Positions 1-5,307 of a stretch of DNA of 5,307 bases are shown in pieces (position 1 is the stretch's first letter; every line of letters starts with the position of its first letter). The stretch is taken from assembly GCA_947165795.1 (NCBI GenBank), contig CAMVBP010000142.1:1-5307 (forward strand), written 5' to 3'. The notes beneath the pieces were generated by a model that was not told the DNA's origin, ran no database searches, and saw nothing but the letters and a program-made list of their open reading frames with translations. Source of the stretch: an uncultured Treponema sp. (GTDB taxonomy: Bacteria; Spirochaetota; Spirochaetia; Treponematales; Treponemataceae). A program made the translations under genes and the position numbers.

Positions 1-1
1 A

Positions 2-1609
2 TGGGTTGGAACAGACGGCGGCGGAATTTATCTTTTTAAAGATGAAAAGATTTATTCAAAAATAACCTCCGCAGACGGACTTGCAGGAAACGTAATTTTT
101 AAAATTTCTCAGGACAAAAACGGCGCTTACTGGATTTGTACAGGAAACGGACTTACACGCTGTACAGCATTAGATAATTTTACAAAAAAGCCTTCCTCTT
201 ATCAGATTATAAATTCAGAAAATGGAATTGGAACAACATCAGTATTCCAGATAATTTTTGACACAGAAGGAAATTTATGGCTTACAAGCAATCATGGAAT
301 TGCTTCTATTTCTGAATCAGAATTAATGAATGTCTTTTTAAAAAAGCAGAAAACCGTCTATTCCAAATATTACAGTAAAAATGACGGACTCGATTCAGAC
401 GGTCCTACTTCAACCTCTTTATCTTTACTTGATAAACACGGAAGAATCTGGTTTACAATGGTCGATGGAATTGCAGTTTACGATCCTCAAAAGGCTCATA
501 TATCTTCCATTACTCCTTTAGTTCTTATTGAATCGGTTTCAATTGATAATGTTGAATATAAAAATCTTGGAAATACTTTTACATTAAAGCCAGGAACAAA
601 ACGTGTAGACATAAAATATACAGGAATCAGTTTTGATGCACCGGAAAGAATTTTGTTCTCTCACAAGCTTACAGGTTTTGATGACGATTATTCTGCACCG
701 GCTTTGGGAAGAATTGTTTCTTATACAAACCTTACTCCGGGAAAACATTCCTTCCTTGTTAATGCAACAAACGGAAGCGGAATTAAGTCGGAAGATGACG
801 AAATGGTTTTCTTCTATCAGACTCCGCATTTTTACCAGCGGCCGGGCTTCTGGACAATAATTGTCTCTATAAGCTTTGCAATTCTTTTTATAGTTATCTA
901 TACACGTGAACGAAGAATTAAAAAGGAAAACCTGCGACTCGAAGCTCTTGTTCAGGTAAGAACAATTGACCTCGAAATTGAGAAAGACAAATCTGATCAT
1001 CTTTTGCGTTCTATTCTTCCTAATAAAATTGCAGACCGCTTAAAAGAAACCGGAGTAAAATCTTTTGGTGAAAATTTTGAATGCGCTTCCATTCTTTTTT
1101 CGGATATTGTAGGCTTTACAAATATTTCCAGCGGATACTCTGCAGAAGAAATTGTAGATGCATTAAACTCTCTGTTCTCTTTATTTGATGAACGCGCATC
1201 TGAAATGGGTGTAGAAAAAATAAAGACAATTGGAGACGCCTACATGGCTGCCTGCGGAATTCCTGAACCAAACGAAAATCATGCAAAAATTCTTCTTGAT
1301 TTTGCAAAAGGAATGTATGAGGATTTGGAAAATTATAATAAAAATGCTAAGATAAAATTCCAGATTCGAATAGGCTTAAACAGCGGACCTGTTACTGCAG
1401 GAATTATTGGTACTACAAAATTTATTTACGATGTATGGGGAAACACCGTAAATGTTGCCAACAGAATGGAATCTGTATGTACTCCAGGCGAAATAAGGGT
1501 TACAGAATCATTTAAGGAACTCATTAATAAATCTGGAACAAAATTCTCCGACGTAATTGAATGTGAAATAAAAGGAAAAGGTTTAATGAAAACCTATGAA
1601 ATATTATAA
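2..1609 (+). CDS. Sensor adenylate cyclase (propeller / Y_Y_Y / TM / class III cyclase), 5' end missing
   Basis: The reading frame is open from the window edge and gives 535 residues; the true start lies upstream, so the Met codon at 326 is internal. Propeller-type repeats (two-component regulator propeller style, ending in W-x-x-T-x-x-G) appear near residues 1-12, 36-54, 85-103 and 142-162. A Y_Y_Y domain follows at about 200-264, including the typical SYTNLTPGKHSF stretch. One hydrophobic helix (about 283-300) is followed by a basic stretch and a charged signalling helix (about 301-350). The class III nucleotide cyclase domain fills about 358-535. All six expected active-site positions are present: metal-binding Asp368 (FSDIVGFT) and Asp412 (TIGDAYM), adenine-selecting Lys408 and Asp477, and transition-state Asn484 and Arg488 (NVANRM). 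The Lys/Asp pair predicts ATP, so cAMP, rather than GTP. Inferred topology: propeller and Y_Y_Y outside the inner membrane, cyclase in the cytoplasm, so an external ligand would control cAMP. It is probably the upstream gene of an operon with the binding protein 12 nt downstream. Confidence 0.93.
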   Translation, partial: WVGTDGGGIYLFKDEKIYSKITSADGLAGNVIFKISQDKNGAYWICTGNGLTRCTALDNFTKKPSSYQIINSENGIGTTSVFQIIFDTEGNLWLTSNHGIASISESELMNVFLKKQKTVYSKYYSKNDGLDSDGPTSTSLSLLDKHGRIWFTMVDGIAVYDPQKAHISSITPLVLIESVSIDNVEYKNLGNTFTLKPGTKRVDIKYTGISFDAPERILFSHKLTGFDDDYSAPALGRIVSYTNLTPGKHSFLVNATNGSGIKSEDDEMVFFYQTPHFYQRPGFWTIIVSISFAILFIVIYTRERRIKKENLRLEALVQVRTIDLEIEKDKSDHLLRSILPNKIADRLKETGVKSFGENFECASILFSDIVGFTNISSGYSAEEIVDALNSLFSLFDERASEMGVEKIKTIGDAYMAACGIPEPNENHAKILLDFAKGMYEDLENYNKNAKIKFQIRIGLNSGPVTAGIIGTTKFIYDVWGNTVNVANRMESVCTPGEIRVTESFKELINKSGTKFSDVIECEIKGKGLMKTYEIL

Positions 1610-1616
1610 GAGAGGA
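1609..1616 (+). promoter_or_regulatory. Ribosome binding site of the UrtA-like gene
   Basis: AGAGAGGA begins on the last base of the cyclase stop codon and ends 5 nt before the ATG at 1622. It fixes the start of the binding protein. The whole gap between the two genes is 12 nt, which leaves no room for a separate promoter or terminator there. Confidence 0.8.
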
Positions 1617-1621
1617 CTTCT

Positions 1622-2848
1622 ATGAGAAAATCAACTTTTCTAAATTCAAAAATGTTTTTAACCGCTTCTTTAGCCTGCGGAATTATATTTTTTTCATGCA
1701 TCTTTGCTTCGTGTAAAAAAAATGATGAATCTGTTGTAAAAGTTGGTATATTACATTCACTTTCTGGAACAATGGAAATAAGCGAAAGCCCTGTAAAAGA
1801 TGCTGAGCTTCTTGCAATTAAAGAAATTAATGAAAAAGGCGGAGTTCTTGGAAAGCAGATAAAAGTTGTTATAAAGGACGGAAAAAGTGATTCGCAGACT
1901 TTTGCAGAAAAGGCCCGTGAATTATTGGAAGAAGATAACGTCGTTACAGTTTTTGGCTGCTGGACTTCTGCATCCAGAAAAGCAGTAAAACCAGTTTTCG
2001 AAGAAAAATACGGTCTTTTATGGTATCCGGTCCAATACGAAGGAATGGAAGCAAGCCCTAATATTATGTACATGGGAGCTTCTCCAAATCAGCAGGTTGT
2101 TCCGGCAATTGATTATTGTGCACAGAAAATCGGAAAAAAAATGTTCCTCGTTGGAAGTGATTATGTTTTCCCAAGAACTGCAAATAAAATTATAAAGGCT
2201 CAGTTAAATGAATTAAACGGAAAATGTCTTGGCGAAGAATATGTTCCTATGGGTCACACAAATTTTAGCGCCATTATTGCAAAAATTGTAGAAGCAAGAC
2301 CGGATGTAATTATTAATACATTAAACGGTGACTCAAATACATATTTCTTTAAGCAGCTGATTGATGCCGGAATTAATTCAACCAACATTCCTGTAATGAG
2401 TTTTTCGATAGCTGAAGAAGAAATTGCTCAGATAGGTACACAGTATTTAAAAGGAAATCTTGTTTCATGGAATTATTATGAATCTACCCCAACTCCAATG
2501 AACGAAAAATTTGTTTCTGATTATAAAACAGAATATGGTTCAGACAGAGAAACAGGAGACCCTATAGAAGCCGGCTATATTGGAGTTTATATGTGGGCTG
2601 CCGCATGCGAAAAAGCAGGCTCGTTTGATGTAGAAGCCGTTAGAATTGCTGCAAAAGGTTTGAGCTTTACGGCACCGGAAGGAACTGTAACAATTGACGG
2701 CTCTAACCAGCATTTATATAAACAGGTTCGAATTGGAATTATAGACGAAAGCGGACGAATTGACGAAATATGGGCAACCTCTGGAGCGATTAAACCGGAT
2801 CCTTACCTGAGCACATATGCCTGGGCAAGAGGAATTGAAGAAGACTAA
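1622..2848 (+). CDS. urtA: UrtA/FmdD-type urea or short-chain amide ABC transporter substrate-binding lipoprotein
   Basis: An intact 408-residue protein, close to usual UrtA length. The N-terminus is a lipoprotein signal: basic n-region ([10 protein letters not shown]), hydrophobic core to about residue 30, then Cys31 after I-F-A-S, a relaxed lipobox of the kind spirochaetes tolerate. The mature part begins [15 protein letters not shown] and carries signatures I recognise from the urea-binding branch of the Leu/Ile/Val-type periplasmic binding family: [10 protein letters not shown] (111-120), [11 protein letters not shown] (131-141), [17 protein letters not shown] (179-195), NTLNGDSN (232-239), [13 protein letters not shown] (313-325) and HLYKQVRIG (364-372). 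Such proteins bind urea or small amides and hand them to UrtBCDE. None of those membrane or ATPase genes is adjacent; the neighbours are a sensor cyclase upstream and a DNA methyltransferase downstream. It may therefore serve a transporter encoded elsewhere, or act as a ligand-sensing partner (inference). The symbol reflects family membership; the ligand (urea, formamide, acetamide or another) is not settled by sequence. Confidence 0.92.
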   Translation: MRKSTFLNSKMFLTASLACGIIFFSCIFASCKKNDESVVKVGILHSLSGTMEISESPVKDAELLAIKEINEKGGVLGKQIKVVIKDGKSDSQTFAEKARELLEEDNVVTVFGCWTSASRKAVKPVFEEKYGLLWYPVQYEGMEASPNIMYMGASPNQQVVPAIDYCAQKIGKKMFLVGSDYVFPRTANKIIKAQLNELNGKCLGEEYVPMGHTNFSAIIAKIVEARPDVIINTLNGDSNTYFFKQLIDAGINSTNIPVMSFSIAEEEIAQIGTQYLKGNLVSWNYYESTPTPMNEKFVSDYKTEYGSDRETGDPIEAGYIGVYMWAAACEKAGSFDVEAVRIAAKGLSFTAPEGTVTIDGSNQHLYKQVRIGIIDESGRIDEIWATSGAIKPDPYLSTYAWARGIEED

Positions 2849-2850
2849 TG
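2846..2850 (+). promoter_or_regulatory. TAATG stop-start overlap (translational coupling)
   Basis: The TAA stop of the binding-protein gene and the ATG of the methyltransferase share one base. The only purine-rich sites upstream are an AAGAGGA placed too far away (2827-2833) and GAAGAAG at 2837-2843. Re-initiation by ribosomes finishing the upstream gene is therefore the likely main route of methyltransferase translation. Confidence 0.7.
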
Positions 2851-3831
2851 AAAAAAGAACGCTCCGAGAGGAATCAGACATTAACACTTGAAGAAAAAGA
2901 AATTCCGCTTCTCCGCAAAACGCTTTTAACGCTTTCTGATTTGGAAAAAAATCAGTGTGAATCTGATTCTATAAATTCCGCTGCGCAAAAGCATGATTTT
3001 TTTACGGATAAAACAATCCATGGAGACATGCTCTCGTTTATGAATTATATTCCGGATGAATTTGCAGATTTAATAATTATTGACCCGCCATATAATCTTT
3101 CTAAAGATTTTAACGGTAATAAATTTTCTGCAATGAAAAATGATGAATATGAAGAATATTTGAATTTGTGGTTTCCGAAGGTTTGTAAAAAATTAAAGCC
3201 GGATGGCTCGCTTTATATGTGCGGAGACTGGAAGTGTACGGCAGCAATGCAAAGGGTAATTGAAAAAGAGCTTACTGTTCTGAACAGAATTACCTGGGAA
3301 AGAGAAAAAGGCCGCGGCGCAAAAACAAACTGGAAAAACTCTATGGAAGATATCTGGTTTGCAGTTAAAAATCCAGATAAGTATTGCTTTAATGTAGAAG
3401 ACGTTATGATGAAAAGACGCGTAATTGCGCCGTATAAAGAAAACGGAGCTCCAAAAGACTGGGAAGATTCAGAAGACGGAAAATTCCGTTTAACTTTTCC
3501 TTCCAACTTCTGGAATGATATAAGCGTACCGTTCTGGTCAATGCCGGAAAACACTGACCATCCTACTCAAAAGCCCGAAAAGCTGTACGCTAAATTAATT
3601 CTTGCTTCTTCGAATAAAGGTGATATTGTTTTTGATCCTTTTTTGGGAAGCGGGACTGCAAGCGTTGTTGCAAAAAAACTTGGACGCCATTTTTGCGGAA
3701 TTGAGCAGAACGAAGAATACTGTCTGTATGCTCAAAAAAGACTGCAAAAAGCAGAGGAAGATAAATTTATTCAGGGCTATAAAAATGGAGTTTTTTGGGA
3801 ACGAAATTCTATTGAAGCTAAAAAATCATAG
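2848..3831 (+). CDS. Class-beta site-specific DNA methyltransferase (N6-adenine or N4-cytosine), apparently orphan
   Basis: A 327-residue protein. The catalytic motif IV, DPPYN (79-83, after LIIID), comes before the S-adenosylmethionine-binding motif I FDPFLGSGT (262-270). HPTQKP (238-243) lies between them, in the motif X region. This order defines class beta. The span of about 150-235 would contain the target recognition domain, including REKGRGAKTNWKNSMEDIWFAV-type sequence (starting at 152) and the SVPFWSMPENTDHPTQKP block. DPPY is compatible with N6-adenine or N4-cytosine methylation; N6-adenine is the more common outcome. The target sequence cannot be read from the protein. The first ~50 residues are a charged, helical-looking extension. 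The ATG shares its A with the TAA of the binding protein (TAATG), so translation is probably coupled; GAAGAAG at 2837-2843 could serve as a weak ribosome site. No restriction endonuclease is visible, so it is a candidate solitary methylase for regulation or phage defence. Confidence 0.93.
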   Translation: MKKERSERNQTLTLEEKEIPLLRKTLLTLSDLEKNQCESDSINSAAQKHDFFTDKTIHGDMLSFMNYIPDEFADLIIIDPPYNLSKDFNGNKFSAMKNDEYEEYLNLWFPKVCKKLKPDGSLYMCGDWKCTAAMQRVIEKELTVLNRITWEREKGRGAKTNWKNSMEDIWFAVKNPDKYCFNVEDVMMKRRVIAPYKENGAPKDWEDSEDGKFRLTFPSNFWNDISVPFWSMPENTDHPTQKPEKLYAKLILASSNKGDIVFDPFLGSGTASVVAKKLGRHFCGIEQNEEYCLYAQKRLQKAEEDKFIQGYKNGVFWERNSIEAKKS

Positions 3832-4825
3832 AGTTTACAAAAAGCTCGTATAAATCGCGGTCAAATTTAATTCCGTTTTTTTCCATCCAGTTTGTTCCTT
3901 CGCGGCCATGCTCTGCAATTCCAAATGGTCCGCGGAAATTCCACAGTGCAAAACCAAAACCTAATTCATTGCAAACGCTAAAAAAATCCTTGTACCATGC
4001 AAGCGCAAGTTCATTAGAAACCTTATTAAAGCAGCCCGCTTCTCCAATATGAACGGTACAGCCTGAATCTTTTAATGCCTTCCAAGGTGCATAAAAATTC
4101 TTTAATGCTTCGCGGTTCCAGGTTGTATTGTCGCAGAACATTCCCGGCCATTCAGGGTATTCCCATTTATCTGAACCGGAAACCCAGTCTGCATTCCAGT
4201 GCGTAAGACGGAACGGCATATACCCGCGCCCGCTTAGTACAACATTTAAATCTGCCAGTTCAGGGCAGGCAATATGTCCGCCGCCAAGACCGTCGCAAAT
4301 AATTGTTCTGTCTGGTGTTATGCTGCGTATTTCTCCGGCAGCCCGCGCCATAATTGCTTTGTGATTTTCTCTTGTTAATCCGTACTGGCCTTCTGCAGGC
4401 GGTTCATTCAAAAGATCAAAACTCAACTGATCTTTTGTATAATTATTATAACGGTTTGCAAACAGCTTCCAGAGATTAACAAAAGCATCCTGCGCAATTT
4501 TATCTTTCCATAAATTATGCTTTTCAAGATCGTTGCCATTTATACAATAGCCCGGCCCGCGGTGAACATTCAGCGAACAGTGAAGTCCGCGGCTTACAAT
4601 AGTTTCTATACAACGGTCAAGAACTTTGAGCATTGTTTCATCGGGATTATCATATTCAAAATCGTGAATGAAAAATCTGTAATCAACAGGAAGCCTTACA
4701 AAATTGCAGCCCATTGCGGCCATTGCATCAATGTCGTTTTCGCTTATATGAACGCTATCAGGATTTTTTGAACCTTCTGCACCGTCTGACCAGAACATCC
4801 ACAAAACGTTAAAACCATACCACAT
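3818..4825 (-). CDS. Glycoside hydrolase family 5 (cellulase-type) enzyme, no signal peptide
   Basis: A 335-residue protein on the minus strand. It has the layout of a clan GH-A (beta/alpha)8 barrel: WYGFNVLWMFW at the N-terminus, FVRLPVDYRF with Arg44, NVHRGPG with His88, the proposed acid/base Glu141 in LLNEPP, THW at 208-210, the proposed nucleophile Glu262 in HIGEAGC, and ALWNFRGPFG with Trp295. These are hallmark GH5 positions, so a retaining endo-beta-glucanase or related beta-glycanase/beta-glycosidase is expected; substrate and subfamily are not determined. The start is well fixed: ATG at 4825 has GGAGA (minus strand, 4835-4831) 5 nt upstream, and an in-frame TAA at 4864-4862 with no other usual start codon between. 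It begins directly with the barrel and lacks a signal peptide, so it is probably cytoplasmic and acts on imported oligosaccharides. Its codons look richer in G+C than the plus-strand genes by eye. Its 3' end overlaps the convergent methyltransferase by 14 bp. Confidence 0.9.
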   Translation of the reverse strand: MWYGFNVLWMFWSDGAEGSKNPDSVHISENDIDAMAAMGCNFVRLPVDYRFFIHDFEYDNPDETMLKVLDRCIETIVSRGLHCSLNVHRGPGYCINGNDLEKHNLWKDKIAQDAFVNLWKLFANRYNNYTKDQLSFDLLNEPPAEGQYGLTRENHKAIMARAAGEIRSITPDRTIICDGLGGGHIACPELADLNVVLSGRGYMPFRLTHWNADWVSGSDKWEYPEWPGMFCDNTTWNREALKNFYAPWKALKDSGCTVHIGEAGCFNKVSNELALAWYKDFFSVCNELGFGFALWNFRGPFGIAEHGREGTNWMEKNGIKFDRDLYELFVNSMIF

Positions 4826-4977
4826 AATTTTCTCCGGAATATAATTCTTTATTTTATAATTTTATCTGATTTCTGCACGCTGCGGTTGAATAAAAATAGA
4901 TTATTGTAGTAGTAAACGCCACCGGCTCTTCAGGTTATGCAGCAGGAACTTTTTCTTGTGAAGGCTTTAGCACAATT

Positions 4978-5070
4978 GCGTTAGGCACTGGAGTGGCGCG
5001 AAGCGCGTGCGAAGCACCGACCGTAGGGGAGCACGGAAGCGCCGACCGCCGCCGAAGGCGGCGGGAACGC
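4978..5070. repeat. GC-rich hairpin-rich intergenic element (~93 bp)
   Basis: About 75% G+C across 4984-5070 in a region otherwise rich in A+T, with sharp edges. The ends form a short inverted pair, GCGTT (4978-4982) and AACGC (5066-5070). Inside are several small stems: CGCG-AAG-CGCG (4997-5007), overlapping GTGC-GAA-GCAC (5007-5017), CCGT/ACGG (5021-5024 with 5033-5036), and the strong hairpin at 5046-5064. GGCGC (4995-4999) can also pair with GCGCC (5039-5043). A 13-nt direct repeat with one mismatch (GAAGCACCGACCG at 5011, GAAGCGCCGACCG at 5036) suggests internal duplication. The make-up resembles dispersed palindromic elements found between genes in many bacteria; only one copy lies in this window, so its repeat status is inferred. 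Confidence 0.6.
5046..5064. repeat. Perfect 8-bp GC hairpin with GAA loop
   Basis: CCGCCGCC (5046-5053) and GGCGGCGG (5057-5064) are perfect complements around a 3-nt GAA loop. The stem is all G-C and would be very stable in RNA or single-stranded DNA. It is not followed by a T-run on the plus strand (next comes GAACGCCC), and on the minus strand no T-run follows either. It is therefore not a standard intrinsic terminator. Confidence 0.75.
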
Positions 5071-5148
5071 CCTTTGCACATAAAAATAATTTCTTAATCA
5101 ACACTAAAAAACTTTATTAAAAATTAATATTTTTTGGCACTTTACTAC

Positions 5149-5178
5149 TTTTCATAGAAACATAGTTTGTGGTATATT
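5149..5178 (+). promoter_or_regulatory. Probable sigma-70 promoter (extended -10) for the gene at 5275
   Basis: TATATT at 5173-5178 is preceded by TGG (5170-5172), giving an extended -10 element of the form TGnTATAAT-like. A weak -35, TTTTCA (5149-5154), sits 18 nt upstream. Transcription would start near 5185, leaving a ~90-nt leader before the ATG. The AT-rich stretch just upstream could add an UP-like element. Confidence 0.5.
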
Positions 5179-5191
5179 TATTCCTTGGAAA

Positions 5192-5205
5192 TGCATAATT
5201 ATGCA
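5192..5205. promoter_or_regulatory. Perfect 14-bp palindrome, candidate operator
   Basis: TGCATAATTATGCA is its own reverse complement. It lies about 14 nt after the -10 box, so roughly at +7 to +20 of the predicted transcript. That is a usual position for a repressor operator bound by a dimeric regulator. As RNA it would form only a 5-bp stem with an AATT loop, so a DNA site seems likelier. No regulator gene is visible to pair it with. Confidence 0.45.
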
Positions 5206-5259
5206 AAATGTGGCTCAGGCCTGCCGATTGCTGAAACGCCGCTTGCTGGTGCATTTGCC

Positions 5260-5265
5260 GAGGAG
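5260..5265 (+). promoter_or_regulatory. Ribosome binding site of the gene at 5275
   Basis: GAGGAG ends 9 nt before the ATG at 5275. This is a strong match to the 16S anti-Shine-Dalgarno sequence and supports that ATG as a genuine start although only a few codons follow. Confidence 0.8.
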
Positions 5266-5274
5266 TAAAACGAA

Positions 5275-5307
5275 ATGAAAAATGCTTACGTAAACCGCGT
5301 ATGGGAA
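5275..5307 (+). CDS. Start of an unidentified protein (first 11 residues only)
   Basis: ATG with a strong ribosome site gives MKNAYVNRVWE, still open at the window edge. Eleven residues are too few for a family call. The Y-V-x-x-V-x-E pattern is reminiscent of the N-terminus of bacterial NADP-dependent glutamate dehydrogenases, but this is only a guess. The gene has its own promoter and a long leader, unlike the tightly packed operon to its left, which suggests independent regulation. Confidence 0.6.
   Translation, partial: MKNAYVNRVWE

Larger units (their letters stand above)
4900..5097 (+). pseudogene. Possible decayed coding fragment running into the GC-rich element
   Basis: After a TAG at 4897-4899 one plus-strand frame stays open for 65 codons to TAA at 5095. 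It reads IIVVVNATGSSGYAAGTFS followed by CEGFSTIALGTGVARSA, then a low-complexity Arg-rich tail encoded by the GC-rich repeat. The first ~27 residues look like an ordinary Gly/Ser/Thr-rich protein segment rather than random AT-rich DNA, yet there is no ATG, GTG or TTG start before the repeat and no ribosome site. One reading is a leftover 3' end of a lost gene. Another is that this stretch belongs to the repeat itself. Chance is also possible, because GC-rich DNA has few stop codons. I do not recognise a parent protein. Confidence 0.25.
4826..5274. other. Divergent intergenic region (449 nt)
   Basis: It separates the leftward GH5 gene from a rightward gene starting at 5275. From left to right it holds the GH5 ribosome site (4831-4835), an AT-rich stretch (about 4836-4905) that must contain the GH5 promoter, a short coding-like fragment (4900-4983), a GC-rich hairpin element (4978-5070), a very AT-rich stretch (about 5080-5180), and the promoter and leader of the next gene. 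For GH5, possible minus-strand -10 boxes are TAAAAT (4864-4859) and TATAAA (4858-4853), but no well-spaced -35 box stands out, so I do not call that promoter as a feature. Confidence 0.8.
5185..5274 (+). promoter_or_regulatory. Structured 5' leader of the gene at 5275, possible cis-regulatory RNA
   Basis: The leader is much richer in G+C from about 5211 than the AT-rich promoter before it. The segment TGCATTTGC (5250-5258), immediately before the ribosome site, can pair in two mutually exclusive ways. AAATGCA (5189-5195) pairs with TGCATTT (5250-5256), 7 bp perfect. GCAAAATG (5203-5210) pairs with CATTTGC (5252-5258) with one bulged A, enclosing a GC-rich internal domain. Either helix ends within 1-4 nt of the GAGGAG site and could affect access to it. 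I could not match it to a riboswitch class I know. The pairing may partly be a by-product of the ATGCA repeats. Confidence 0.35.

Noticed and set aside
584..1000. Minus-strand open frame inside the cyclase gene (also 1116-1307 and 1594-2073 minus, 633-860 plus)
   Set aside because: They lie opposite or out of frame with strongly supported genes, have no family signature and are rich in Cys/Ser/Phe as expected of shadow frames.
3213..3554. Minus-strand open frame inside the methyltransferase, plus 3602-3853, 4128-4364 and 4517-4771 plus-strand frames
   Set aside because: All are shadows of the methyltransferase or GH5 gene, which show clear catalytic motifs in the other frame.
4838..4843. Minus-strand TATATT as the GH5 -10 box
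   Set aside because: It would place the transcription start at or inside the ribosome binding site, leaving no usable leader.
4978..5070. GC-rich island as a tRNA or other stable RNA gene
   Set aside because: No cloverleaf, no T-loop GTTCGA-type motif and no CCA end; the stems are short local hairpins.
5046..5090. GC hairpin as an intrinsic terminator
   Set aside because: No T-run directly follows the stem on either strand, and no gene ends beside it: the flanking genes diverge from this region.
5134..5150. TTGGCAC looks like the -24 part of a sigma-54 promoter
   Set aside because: The matching -12 element (TTGCA-like with GC at the right spacing) is absent; the sequence there is CTACT.
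5208..5234. Eight-codon leader peptide ATG-TGG-CTC...TGA (MWLRPADC)
   Set aside because: No ribosome site precedes it and there is no run of one amino acid's codons, so attenuation by a leader peptide is not supported.
1..5307. CRISPR array, phage or insertion-sequence genes
   Set aside because: No regularly spaced repeats, no transposase, integrase or phage motif in any frame read.

Overview
The window reads as a piece of a low-GC spirochaete chromosome. A gut or rumen Treponema is the best guess. This is inferred from the AT-rich codon use, a sensor-linked class III cyclase, a lipoprotein with a loose spirochaete-type lipobox, a cellulase-family enzyme, and a GC-rich intergenic repeat in an AT-rich background. 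No rRNA or other taxonomic marker is present, so the assignment stays an inference.

Plus-strand block (2-3831). Three genes are packed head to tail and probably form one operon. The first is the 3' part of a membrane sensor protein: beta-propeller repeats, a Y_Y_Y domain, one transmembrane helix and a class III adenylate cyclase. Twelve bases later comes an intact substrate-binding lipoprotein of the urea/short-chain amide (UrtA/FmdD) family. Its stop codon overlaps by one base the start of a class-beta DNA methyltransferase. No permease or ATPase of a urea transporter and no restriction enzyme lie in the window, so both the binding protein and the methyltransferase look like orphans here.

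Minus-strand gene (4825-3818). A leaderless GH5-family glycoside hydrolase converges on the methyltransferase, and their 3' ends overlap by 14 bp. Both catalytic glutamates are visible. An in-frame stop just upstream rules out a longer N-terminus with a signal peptide, so it probably acts on imported oligosaccharides in the cytoplasm.

Divergent intergenic region (4826-5274). It holds a ~93-bp GC-rich (about 75%) hairpin-rich element bounded by GCGTT/AACGC, preceded by a short stretch that reads like a decayed coding fragment. It is followed by an AT-rich segment with an extended -10 promoter, a perfect 14-bp palindrome, and a ~90-nt leader that can form two competing helices next to a strong ribosome binding site. 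The gene this leader serves begins at 5275, and only 11 codons are in the window.

The strongest leads are the GC-rich element, the possibly regulatory leader of the last gene, and the grouping of a propeller-cyclase with an orphan UrtA-like binding protein. No wholly new system can be demonstrated from this sequence alone.
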